DNA of 64,000 nt. Origin: Crossiella cryophila (lineage in GTDB: Bacteria; Actinomycetota; Actinomycetes; Mycobacteriales; Pseudonocardiaceae). The stretch spans positions 3,931,501-3,995,500 of the forward strand of contig NZ_JACHMH010000001.1 of the NCBI RefSeq assembly GCF_014204915.1, in the 5' to 3' direction. Shown in pieces: positions 10,054 through 17,537 of the stretch; the first letter of the stretch is position 1; each line of letters opens with the position of its first letter. The position numbers and the translations under genes were made by a program. Under the pieces are notes generated by a model, which was given only the letters and a program-made list of their open reading frames with translations, was not told where the DNA came from and made no database searches.

Positions 10054-10845
10054 TCAGCCCTTGGCGAAGACCCTGAGCCGGTCCAGGGTGCCGTTGAACT
10101 CGTTCTGGTCGCCGGGGAACTTGCCCTTGTCGTCGAACTGCCAGAAGGTGTGGAAGCTCCACCCCGCCGGCCGTTCCCCCAGTTCCTTGGCATACCTGGC
10201 CAGCCACAGCGGATGGTCCTTGCCGAAGGAGGGATCGTTGCCGGTGCACTGCTTCCACCAGTTGGTGGTGGTGTAGATGGTGGGATGCCGCCCGGTGCGC
10301 TTGACGTACTGGTCGCTGAACTCCCGGATCCAGCCCGACATCGCAGCCGGGCTCTTGCCGTAACACGTTGGCCCGTAAGGGTTGTACTCGATGTCCAGCG
10401 CGCCGGGCAGGGTGCGCCCGTCACCGGACCAGCCGCCGCCGTTGTCCACGAAGAAGTTCGCCTGGGCCGCGCCGCCGGAGCGGTCGGGCAGCGCGAAGTG
10501 GTAGGAGCCGCGGATCAGGCCGACCTCGAAGGAACCCTTGTACTGCTGGCTGAACCGCGGGTTCTTGAACCCGGTGCCCTCGGTCGCCTTGACGTAGGCG
10601 AAGGTGGCCTGGTTGTTCTTGACCGCGGCCCAGTTCACCTCGCCCTGGTGACCGCTGACGTCGAGCCCGAGCGGTTTGCCGCTGGGCTGGTACACGGTGC
10701 CGTCCCTGGTCTCGGCCGCGCCCGCGCCGGCGAAGGCGCGTTCGGCGCCGGACCCGGCAGCGTGGGCGGGGGCGGTCGCGGCGAGCAGCAGGATCGCGAG
10801 GGTCGCCAGTGTGCACGACCTTGCACCCGGGGTAGAGAAGGTCAT
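10054..10845 (-). CDS. Secreted GH25 lysozyme (muramidase)
   Basis: 263 residues from ATG 10845; a longer frame to 10902 adds an Arg-rich lead without signal-peptide logic. A signal peptide (about residues 1-29, ending APAHA) is followed by a short linker and a GH25 domain: DVSGHQG (first catalytic-site strand), YVKATEGTGFKNP, GSYHFA, and the catalytic acid pair in LDIEYNPYG. The C-terminal WQFDD strand is also typical. It cleaves the beta-1,4 bond between N-acetylmuramic acid and N-acetylglucosamine, including O-acetylated forms in relatives. It converges with the carboxylesterase gene. Confidence 0.9.
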   Translation of the reverse strand: MTFSTPGARSCTLATLAILLLAATAPAHAAGSGAERAFAGAGAAETRDGTVYQPSGKPLGLDVSGHQGEVNWAAVKNNQATFAYVKATEGTGFKNPRFSQQYKGSFEVGLIRGSYHFALPDRSGGAAQANFFVDNGGGWSGDGRTLPGALDIEYNPYGPTCYGKSPAAMSGWIREFSDQYVKRTGRHPTIYTTTNWWKQCTGNDPSFGKDHPLWLARYAKELGERPAGWSFHTFWQFDDKGKFPGDQNEFNGTLDRLRVFAKG

Positions 10846-10945
10846 GTCGCGGACGGTAAGCGGTGTTGTCCGATTTCGCCGGGCGGCACCACGGCGAATC
10901 ACCCGATCTTGGTGCCGCCTTGTCCCCCCTTCCGGGGACCCGGTG

Positions 10946-11641
10946 TCAGAACGTCGACCGAATCGAGACTCGCAGCGCCGGGGTGGAGTAGCGACTGGTC
11001 CTCGTCTGCTCCAGCAGCTGCACGATCTGTGCCGCTACGCTCCGGTGATGGCTGTCGTGCAGCACGTCGTGCCTGCTCTCGGCCACGGTCACGAAGCGTG
11101 ACTGGCGTAGCCGCAGGGCCAGCGTCCGGGCGGTGAGCGGCGGGCACAGCACATCCGAATCGCCGTGCAGCACCAGCACCGGCAGGTCCGGCCCACCGGC
11201 CAGGGCCGCCTCGGCCAGCGCGGGCGGCACCGGCTTGCGCAGCAGCTCGCCACGCCGCAGTCCCTCGTCGGCGGCCAGTTCGGTCCGCTGGTCCGCGCTG
11301 TGCAGCCGCAGTTTCAGCTCGTCGTCGAAGTCCAGGGTCTCGCCGTCGGCCGGCAGCGCGCCGCCGGGCACGCCCGCGGCGATCACCGCCCGCACCGCGG
11401 GCTCGAACCGCGCCACGTGCAGCGCGAGCAGCGCGCCGGTGTCCGCGCCGAGCAGGTACAGCGGGCCCTCGGTGGCCTTGGCCAGCGTGTGCACGCGGGC
11501 CAGGGCCAAGGACGGTTCTGGCTCGGGCAGGTCCACGACCCGCACCTGGTAGCCGTCGACCGCCAGCCGCGCGGTCAACCTGGAATAGCGGTCGGCGTGC
11601 TCGCCGCGGCCTGGCAGGACTACCAGGGTTCCCCGGTTCAT
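10946..11641 (-). CDS. Alpha/beta hydrolase with an Asp at the nucleophile elbow
   Basis: 231 residues from ATG 11641 (MNRGTLVVLPGRGE). The alpha/beta hydrolase fold is clear, but the elbow reads GADTG, with Asp where most have Ser, as in haloalkane dehalogenases and epoxide hydrolases. The acid is in HGDSDVLCPP and the His in ESRHDVLHD. It lies divergent from the sulfur-scavenging operon, about 100 bp from its leader peptide, so it may act on a sulfur compound; this link is positional only. Confidence 0.72.
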   Translation of the reverse strand: MNRGTLVVLPGRGEHADRYSRLTARLAVDGYQVRVVDLPEPEPSLALARVHTLAKATEGPLYLLGADTGALLALHVARFEPAVRAVIAAGVPGGALPADGETLDFDDELKLRLHSADQRTELAADEGLRRGELLRKPVPPALAEAALAGGPDLPVLVLHGDSDVLCPPLTARTLALRLRQSRFVTVAESRHDVLHDSHHRSVAAQIVQLLEQTRTSRYSTPALRVSIRSTF

Positions 11642-11741
11642 GATTCGCACGCTAGGAATTCGCCGGGGGCCGGTCAATCACGTCCCAGGGAACGGGATTC
11701 GCCGGGACGCGCCGTTGACAGTGTCACCCGGACCTGTTGCC

Positions 11742-11837
11742 ATGAATGGCGTGTCCCTTTCGACGCCTCTCGTCCGGCGCCGGCACGTCGACCTAGTCCG
11801 TGTCGCCGCTCAAGGCTGTCCGAACTCTCTCAGCTAG
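11742..11837 (+). CDS. Leader peptide of the actinobacterial cysteine-attenuation type
   Basis: 31 codons from ATG 11742 to TAG 11837. The peptide contains LVRRRHVDLVRVAAQGC, matching the widespread actinobacterial 'putative leader peptide' pattern (RRxHVDLxR followed by a C-terminal Cys) found upstream of sulfur and cysteine genes. It lies 100 bp before sfnG. In this family, ribosome stalling at the Cys codon when cysteine is scarce is thought to open downstream structure. The 100-bp gap (11838-11937) would hold the attenuator; a TTCTTTTTTC tract sits at about 11908-11919. Confidence 0.72.
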   Translation: MNGVSLSTPLVRRRHVDLVRVAAQGCPNSLS

Positions 11838-11937
11838 TCCCTGACCAGGACATCCGCACCGCATCCCGTTGCCAGCGGCCAATTCGTGCTGCCCCGGGAA
11901 TTCTTGATCTTCTTTTTTCAGCGGCTGGGAGAGAGCT

Positions 11938-13059
11938 GTGTCCCTATCCACACCCGAATCGTTGAAGTTCGCCTACTGGGTGCCGAATGTGAGCGGTGGC
12001 CTGGTCACCAGCGACATCGAGCAGCGCACCGACTGGGGCTATGAGTACAACAAAAAGCTGGCCGTGCTCGCGGAGAACAACGGCTTCGAGTACGCGCTGA
12101 GCCAGGTCCGCTACATCGCCAGCTATGGTGCCGCCTACCAGCACGAGTCCACCAGTTTCAGCCTCGCCCTGCTGCTGGCCACCCAGCGGCTCAAGGTGAT
12201 CGCGGCCGTGCACCCCGGACTGTGGCAGCCGGGCGTGCTGGCCAAGCTGATCGCCACCGCCGACCACCTCTCCGGCGGCCGGGCCGCGGTGAACGTGGTC
12301 AGCGGCTGGTTCAAGGACGAGTTCACCAAACTCGGCGAACCCTGGCTGGAACACGATGAGCGCTACCGGCGCTCGGAGGAGTTCATCCGGGTGCTGCGGG
12401 AGATCTGGACCTCCGACGCGGCCGAGTTCCGCGGCGACTTCTACCGCCTGCACGACTTCGACCTCAAACCCAAACCCCTGGCCGGACCGGGCAGGCCGCA
12501 TCCGGAGATCTTCCAGGGCGGCAACTCCACCGCCGCCCGCGCCATGGCCGGGCGGGTCTCGGACTGGTACTTCAGCAACGGCAAGGACTTCGAGGGGGTG
12601 ACCGAACAGGTCACCGAGGTCAAGGGCGCGGCGGCGGCCAACGGGCGCACCGTCCGATTCGGACTCAACGCCTTCCTCATCGCCAGGGACACCGAGGCCG
12701 AGGCGAAGGAGACCCTGCGCGAGATCATCGCCAAGGCCAACGTCGAGGCCGTGCACGGGTTCCGGGACGCGGTCGCACAGGCCGGACGGTCCACTTCGGA
12801 CAAACGTGGGATGTGGGCTGACTCCGACTTCGACGACCTGGTGCAGTACAACGACGGCTTCCGCAGCAGGCTGATCGGCACCCCGGAGCAGATCGCGCAC
12901 CGGATCGTGGAGTACAAGCGGCGCGGGGTGGACCTGCTGCTGCTCGGCTTCCTGCACTACCTGGAAGAGGTCGAGTACTTCGGCAAGCACGTGCTGCCCA
13001 TCGTCCGTGAGCTGGAAGCCGACGCCGCCAGGCGCGAGCCTGTCGTGACGGGAGTCTGA
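11938..13059 (+). CDS. sfnG: Dimethylsulfone monooxygenase, FMNH2-dependent (SfnG)
   Basis: 373 residues from GTG 11938 with GGGAGAGA upstream. A bacterial luciferase-like TIM barrel: FAYWVPNVSGGLVTSD start, AVHPGLWQP, GRAAVNVVSGWFKDEF and the C-terminal LLLLGFLHYLEEV, all typical of SfnG rather than SsuD. The family converts dimethyl sulfone to methanesulfinate plus formaldehyde using reduced FMN. It is the first gene of a five-gene run ending in ssuD; the FMN reductase is encoded three genes downstream. Confidence 0.9.
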   Translation: MSLSTPESLKFAYWVPNVSGGLVTSDIEQRTDWGYEYNKKLAVLAENNGFEYALSQVRYIASYGAAYQHESTSFSLALLLATQRLKVIAAVHPGLWQPGVLAKLIATADHLSGGRAAVNVVSGWFKDEFTKLGEPWLEHDERYRRSEEFIRVLREIWTSDAAEFRGDFYRLHDFDLKPKPLAGPGRPHPEIFQGGNSTAARAMAGRVSDWYFSNGKDFEGVTEQVTEVKGAAAANGRTVRFGLNAFLIARDTEAEAKETLREIIAKANVEAVHGFRDAVAQAGRSTSDKRGMWADSDFDDLVQYNDGFRSRLIGTPEQIAHRIVEYKRRGVDLLLLGFLHYLEEVEYFGKHVLPIVRELEADAARREPVVTGV

Positions 13060-13062
13060 GCC

Positions 13063-14286
13063 ATGACCAACACCGAAGCCCGCGCCACCACCTTCGACGA
13101 CCGTCCCCAGCCCCGCACCCCCGACGAGTGGATCGCCAGGGCCGGTGAGGTGGCCGCGATCCTGGCCGTGGACGCGGTCGCCCGCGACAAGGCGGGCGCC
13201 ACCCCGTACGCGGAAGTCAAGCTGCTCAAGGACTCCGGCCTGGTCACCCTGCTCGCCCCGGCCGAACACGGTGGCGGCGGCCAGAACTGGGTCACCGCCT
13301 ACCAGGTGATCCGCGAGGTGGCCAAGGCCGACGGCTCCATCGGCCAGCTGCTCGGCTACCACTACCTGTGGGCCTGGGCGGTCCGGCTGGTCGGCACCCC
13401 GGCGCAGATCGAGGCGGTGGAGGAGGCCGCGGCCAAGCACCGCTGGTTCTTCGGCGGCGCGGTCAACCCCAGGGACGGCGACCTGGTCATCAGGGACACC
13501 GGCAACACGATCGTCTACAACGGACGGAAGTCCTTCTCCACCGGCGGCAAGGTCTCCGACGTCACCGTGCTCGAAGGTGTCCTGGAGGGCACCGAGACGC
13601 ACGTCTTCGCCATCGTGCCCTCCGATCAGCCCGGCATCATCTTCCACGACGACTGGGACAACATCGGGCAGCGGCTCACCGAGAGCGGCAGCGCGGAGAT
13701 CCGGGACGTGCACGTGGACTGGGCGGCCGCGGCCGGGTTCGTGGACAAGGTGTTCCAGACCAGGGTCTACAACACGCTCAACGTGCCCGCCATCCAGCTG
13801 GTCTTCGTCAACTTCTACCTCGGTATCGCCAGGGGCGCACTGGAAACCGCGGCCACCTACACCCGCGAGCACAGCCGCTCCTGGCTGAACTCCCCGTACG
13901 AGCGCGCGGTGGACGAGCCCTACGTGCTCGACATCTACGGCGACCTCGGCGCCAAGCTGTGGGCGGTGGAGGCCCTCGCGGACCAGGTCGCCGTTGAGGC
14001 GCAACGCATCCACGACGATCCGGACGCGCTCACCGAACGGCAGCGCGGCGAGCACGAGGTCCGGGTGGCCGCGGTCAAGGCCCGCGCCACCGAGGTCGCC
14101 CTCGAGGTGACCGAACGGATCTTCGAGGTGACCGGCGCCAGGGCCACCGCGAGCAGCCAGGGCCTGGACCGGTTCTGGCGCAACGTGCGCACGCACACCC
14201 TGCACGACCCGGTGGCCTACAAGCGGGCCGAGGTCGGGGTGTACCTGCTGCGCGCGGAGATCCCGGCTCCCACCTGGTACTCATGA
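13063..14286 (+). CDS. Acyl-CoA dehydrogenase-fold flavin monooxygenase (DszC/SfnC-like)
   Basis: 407 residues. Acyl-CoA dehydrogenase fold with N-terminal helices, a beta domain (NGRKSFSTGGKVSD) and a C-terminal helical bundle with the FWRNVRTHTLHDPVAYK signature of DszC-like sulfur monooxygenases; the acyl-CoA dehydrogenase catalytic Glu is not evident. It starts 3 bp after sfnG and overlaps sfnB (ATGA). Such proteins use FMNH2 and O2 to oxidise sulfide or sulfone sulfur. Dimethyl sulfide, sulfoxide or an aromatic thioether are candidate substrates; I cannot choose. Confidence 0.8.
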   Translation: MTNTEARATTFDDRPQPRTPDEWIARAGEVAAILAVDAVARDKAGATPYAEVKLLKDSGLVTLLAPAEHGGGGQNWVTAYQVIREVAKADGSIGQLLGYHYLWAWAVRLVGTPAQIEAVEEAAAKHRWFFGGAVNPRDGDLVIRDTGNTIVYNGRKSFSTGGKVSDVTVLEGVLEGTETHVFAIVPSDQPGIIFHDDWDNIGQRLTESGSAEIRDVHVDWAAAAGFVDKVFQTRVYNTLNVPAIQLVFVNFYLGIARGALETAATYTREHSRSWLNSPYERAVDEPYVLDIYGDLGAKLWAVEALADQVAVEAQRIHDDPDALTERQRGEHEVRVAAVKARATEVALEVTERIFEVTGARATASSQGLDRFWRNVRTHTLHDPVAYKRAEVGVYLLRAEIPAPTWYS

Positions 14287-15488
14287 CCACCATCCCAGCC
14301 TCGGCGTCGGCGCGCGTCATCAGCGGCGACGCCGAGGCGTTGGCGGTGGCCGCCCGGCTCGCGGAGAAGTTCGCCACCGGCGCGGCCGACCGCGACGCGC
14401 ACCGGTGGCTGCCCGAGGCCGAACTCGACGAGCTGTCCAGAAGCGGCCTGCTCGGCATCACCGTGCCCGCCGCCCACGGTGGCGCCGAGGTGGCCACCAC
14501 CACCCTGGCCGAGGTGTTCCGGCTGCTCGCCGCCGCCGACCCGAACCTGGCCCAGATCCCGCAAAGCCACTTCGCCTACGTCAACGTGTTGCGCGCCCAG
14601 GGAAACCCGGCACAACAGGCGTTCTTCTTCGCCGAACTCCTGGCCGGCAAACGATTCGGCAACGCCCAGTCCGAGGCCGGGACCAAACACGTCCAGGACT
14701 ACCGGACCCGCCTGAACCCGGCCGGACCAGGGAAGTTCACCCTCAACGGGGTCAAGCACTACAGCACCGGCGCGCTGTTCGCGCACTGGATCCCGGTGCT
14801 GGCCAAGGACCCCGAGGACAACCTCCAGGTCGCCTACGTGCCCGCCGGTGCCCCCGGACTGTCCATTGTGGATGACTGGAACGGCATGGGGCAACGCACC
14901 ACCGCCAGCGGCACCGTGCGGCTGGACGACGTGCCGGTGCCCGCCGAACACGTCGTGCCGCACCACCGCACCTTCACCGGGCCGCAACTGCACGGCGCGG
15001 TGGCCCAGCTGCTGCACGCGGCCATCGACGCCGGGATCGCCGGTGGTGCGCTGACCGAGGCGGTCGAGTTCGTCCGCACCCGCAGCCGCCCCTGGTTCGA
15101 GAGCGGGGTGGACCGGGCCGATCAGGATCCGCTGACCGCGCAACGCTTCGGCGAACTGACCGTGTCCGTGCGCGCCGCGGAAGCCTTGCTCACCACGGCC
15201 GCGGCCCAGGTCGATGAGGCGAGGGAGAACCTCACCGACGCCACCGCGGCCACCGCCTCCATCGCGGTGGCGGTGGCCAAGGCGGCCGCCGACCGGGCCG
15301 CCATCGAGCTGACGAACGCCCTCTTCGAGCTGGGTGGCACCCGGTCGGCCCTGGACGAGCTGAACCTGCACCGGCACTGGCGCAACGCCCGCACGCACAC
15401 CCTGCACGACCCGGTGCGCTGGAAGATCCAGCACATCGGCCGCCACACCCTGACCGGCGCACCCCCGCCCCGGCACGGATTGATCTAG
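14283..15488 (+). CDS. sfnB: SfnB-family sulfur acquisition oxidoreductase
   Basis: 401 residues; ATG 14283 overlaps the previous stop. Acyl-CoA dehydrogenase fold with SfnB hallmarks: RLPEAELDELSRSGLLGITVPAAHGG (split here by family variation), IPQSHFAYV, EAGTKH, LNGVKHYSTGALFAHW and the closing HWRNARTHTLHDPVRWK. A paralog of the preceding gene, and together they form a tandem pair. Family role: flavin-dependent step in using dimethyl sulfone or related organosulfur as a sulfur source. It precedes ssuE by 10 bp. Confidence 0.85.
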   Translation: MTTIPASASARVISGDAEALAVAARLAEKFATGAADRDAHRWLPEAELDELSRSGLLGITVPAAHGGAEVATTTLAEVFRLLAAADPNLAQIPQSHFAYVNVLRAQGNPAQQAFFFAELLAGKRFGNAQSEAGTKHVQDYRTRLNPAGPGKFTLNGVKHYSTGALFAHWIPVLAKDPEDNLQVAYVPAGAPGLSIVDDWNGMGQRTTASGTVRLDDVPVPAEHVVPHHRTFTGPQLHGAVAQLLHAAIDAGIAGGALTEAVEFVRTRSRPWFESGVDRADQDPLTAQRFGELTVSVRAAEALLTTAAAQVDEARENLTDATAATASIAVAVAKAAADRAAIELTNALFELGGTRSALDELNLHRHWRNARTHTLHDPVRWKIQHIGRHTLTGAPPPRHGLI

Positions 15489-15498
15489 GGAGCAGCGC

Positions 15499-16053
15499 AT
15501 GCCGACCATCCTGGTGATCTCCGGAAGTCCGTCCGCCAGCTCGAAAACCGCGGCCCTGGTGGAACAGCTCGCTGACCGGCTGGGCGGGCAGGACCACCGG
15601 GTGCGCACCATCGCGGTGCGCTCCCTGCCCGCCGAGGCGCTGCTGGCCGCCGACGCGACCAACCCGCGGATCGCCGAGGTGGTGCGGGCCATCGCCGAGG
15701 CGGACGGCCTGGTGGTCGCCTCCCCGGTGTACAAGGCCGCCTACACCGGCGTGCTCAAGGCACTGCTGGACCTGTTGCCGCAGTTCGCCTTCGCCGGCAA
15801 GGTGGTACTGCCGCTGCTCACCGGCGGCAGCCCGGCACACGTGCTGGCCCTGGACTACGCGCTGCGGCCGGTGCTCAACTCCCTTGGCGCGCACCACATC
15901 GTGCAGGGCTACTTCGTGCTGGACAAGCTCATCGAGCGCACCGAGTCCGGCATCGCACTCGCCGAGGAAGCCGAACGCAACCTGCTGTCCATTGTGGACA
16001 CCTTCTCCACCGCGGTGCACCGCCGCCGCGGCGAACTGCTCGCGGCCAGCTGA
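15499..16053 (+). CDS. ssuE: NADPH-dependent FMN reductase (SsuE)
   Basis: 184 residues, standard for SsuE. Flavodoxin-like fold: ISGSPSASSKT (phosphate loop for FMN), VVASPVYKAAYTGVLKALLDLLP (given in part by family pattern), and PLLTGGSPAHVLALDYALRPVL. It reduces FMN with NAD(P)H and hands FMNH2 to the monooxygenases SfnG, SsuD and the two acyl-CoA dehydrogenase-like enzymes of the operon. A ribosome site GGGAG lies just upstream of the start. Confidence 0.92.
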   Translation: MPTILVISGSPSASSKTAALVEQLADRLGGQDHRVRTIAVRSLPAEALLAADATNPRIAEVVRAIAEADGLVVASPVYKAAYTGVLKALLDLLPQFAFAGKVVLPLLTGGSPAHVLALDYALRPVLNSLGAHHIVQGYFVLDKLIERTESGIALAEEAERNLLSIVDTFSTAVHRRRGELLAAS

Positions 16054-16063
16054 ACGGACTCCG

Positions 16064-17218
16064 ATGACCCTCACCTTCCACTGGTTCCTGCCCACCTACG
16101 GCGACAGCCGCTACCTGGTCGGCGGCGGCCACGGCGTGCACACCAGCACCGCGGGCGGCGCCCGCCCGGCCACCCTGGCCTACCTCGGCCAGATCGCCCG
16201 CAGCGCCGAACAACTCGGCTTCGTCGGCGCGCTCACCCCGACCGGGGCCTGGTGCGAGGACGCCTGGCTGTCCACCGCGATGCTCACCGAGGTCACCGAA
16301 CGCCTCAAGTTCCTGGTCGCCTTCCGACCGGGCCTGCTCTCGCCCACGCTGGCCGCGCAGATGGCCGCCACCTACCAGCGGCACTCCGGCGGACGGTTGC
16401 TGCTCAACGTGGTCACCGGCGGGGAAAGCCAGGAACAACGCGCGCACGGCGACTTCCTCGGCAAGGACGAGCGCTACGCCCGCACCGGGGAGTTCCTGGA
16501 CATCGTCGGCCGGTTGTGGCGCGGCGAACGGGTCAACCACACCGGCGTGCACCTGGCCGTGGAGGGCGCCGAGCTGACCAGGGTGCCGGATCCGGTGCCG
16601 CCCATCTACTTCGGCGGTTCCTCCCCGGCCGCGGGCGTGATCGCCGCCCGGCACGCCGACGTCTACCTCACCTGGGGCGAGCAACCCGCGCAGGTCGCGG
16701 AGAAGATCGCCTGGATCCGGAAACTGGCCGCCGAACAAGGTCGCACCGTGCGCTTCGGCATCCGGCTGCACGTGATCGCCAGGGACACCGCGCAACACGC
16801 CTGGGCCGAGGCGCAACGCCTGCTCGACGCCCTGGACCCGGCCACGATCGAAGCGGTGCAACAGGGTCTGGCCCGCAGCGAGTCCGAAGGGCAGCGGCGG
16901 ATGATCGCCCTGCACGGTGGCTCCACCGACGGCCTGGAGATCGCGCCGAACCTGTGGGCCGGGGTCGGCCTGGTGCGCGGGGGAGCGGGCACCGCACTGG
17001 TCGGCAGCCACGAGGAGGTCGCCGACCGGATCGCCGAGTACCACGCCCTGGGCATCGAGGAGTTCGTGCTCTCCGGGCACCCACACCTGGAGGAGGCCTA
17101 CTGGTTCGGCGAAGGCGTGCTGCCGGTGCTCGCCCGCAGGGGCCTGTGGCGCAACCCATACGGCCAAACGGCGCAACCCACCGCCGCCATCCCGTTCGCC
17201 CAACCCGCGGCAGAGTAG
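16064..17218 (+). CDS. ssuD: Alkanesulfonate monooxygenase, FMNH2-dependent (SsuD)
   Basis: 384 residues from ATG 16064, 10 bp after ssuE. Luciferase-like barrel with FHWFLPTYGDSR, GALTPTG, FRPGLLSP, NVVTGGE and a C-terminal FVLSGHPHLEEAYWFGEGV typical of SsuD. It cleaves C-S bonds of alkanesulfonates to give aldehyde plus sulfite. It is the last gene of the operon. No SsuABC transporter is adjacent, so uptake must be encoded elsewhere or substrates come from the SfnG pathway (dimethyl sulfone to methanesulfinate to methanesulfonate). Confidence 0.9.
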   Translation: MTLTFHWFLPTYGDSRYLVGGGHGVHTSTAGGARPATLAYLGQIARSAEQLGFVGALTPTGAWCEDAWLSTAMLTEVTERLKFLVAFRPGLLSPTLAAQMAATYQRHSGGRLLLNVVTGGESQEQRAHGDFLGKDERYARTGEFLDIVGRLWRGERVNHTGVHLAVEGAELTRVPDPVPPIYFGGSSPAAGVIAARHADVYLTWGEQPAQVAEKIAWIRKLAAEQGRTVRFGIRLHVIARDTAQHAWAEAQRLLDALDPATIEAVQQGLARSESEGQRRMIALHGGSTDGLEIAPNLWAGVGLVRGGAGTALVGSHEEVADRIAEYHALGIEEFVLSGHPHLEEAYWFGEGVLPVLARRGLWRNPYGQTAQPTAAIPFAQPAAE

Positions 17219-17229
17219 TGCCGGTCCGC

Positions 17230-17365
17230 GGAGCCACGCACGCGATAGCCGCGCCGAGGCGGCCCCTGGCGGCACGGCCGGACCACCCGAATACGCCCTG
17301 TATGAGGGCGGCCCGGCCGCACCGCCAGGAACCACCTCGATCACGACTCTCACGCACGCGGCTCC
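17230..17365. repeat. 136-bp imperfect palindrome after ssuD
   Basis: GGAGCCACGCACGCG at the left is matched by CGCACGCGGCTCC at the right. Inner parts pair as CCTGGCGGCACGGCCGG with CCGGCCGCACCGCCAGG. Most mismatches are transitions that would still allow G-U pairing in RNA. It begins 12 bp after the ssuD stop, so it can terminate the operon. Its length and conserved arms suggest a dispersed palindromic element. Confidence 0.7.
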
Positions 17366-17411
17366 ACGGACAGGCACTGGGCCGGTTCTGTTCACACTCT
17401 TGACACGGCAG

Positions 17412-17427
17412 AGTGGTCTAGTCCATT
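17412..17427. promoter_or_regulatory. DasR-type operator (dre) upstream of the GH18 chitinase
   Basis: AGTGGTCTAGTCCATT matches the Streptomyces dre / chitinase direct-repeat core (TGGTCTAGACCA) at 13 of 16 positions by hand. It sits 6 bp after a TTGACA -35 box (17400-17405), just as in Streptomyces chitinase promoters, and about 110 bp before the chitinase start. DasR, a GntR repressor, releases such sites on binding glucosamine-6-phosphate. DasR itself is not in this window. Confidence 0.7.
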
Positions 17428-17537
17428 TTGGGTTCACGCCAGTCTCGGTGTGAGCCGCACTACAACACGACTCCACGCCGAGAGCAACACACCGCCGCCA
17501 AACGGTTGTCCGTTGCTCGCGAGGTGTGGAGGTTGTC

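Noticed and set aside
11715-11720. TTGACA as -35 box for the leader peptide
   Set aside because: No acceptable -10 at 16-18 bp before the leader start; kept only as a possibility.
11944-14205. 753-codon frame on the minus strand
   Set aside because: Shadow of sfnG and the DszC-like gene; no family resemblance.
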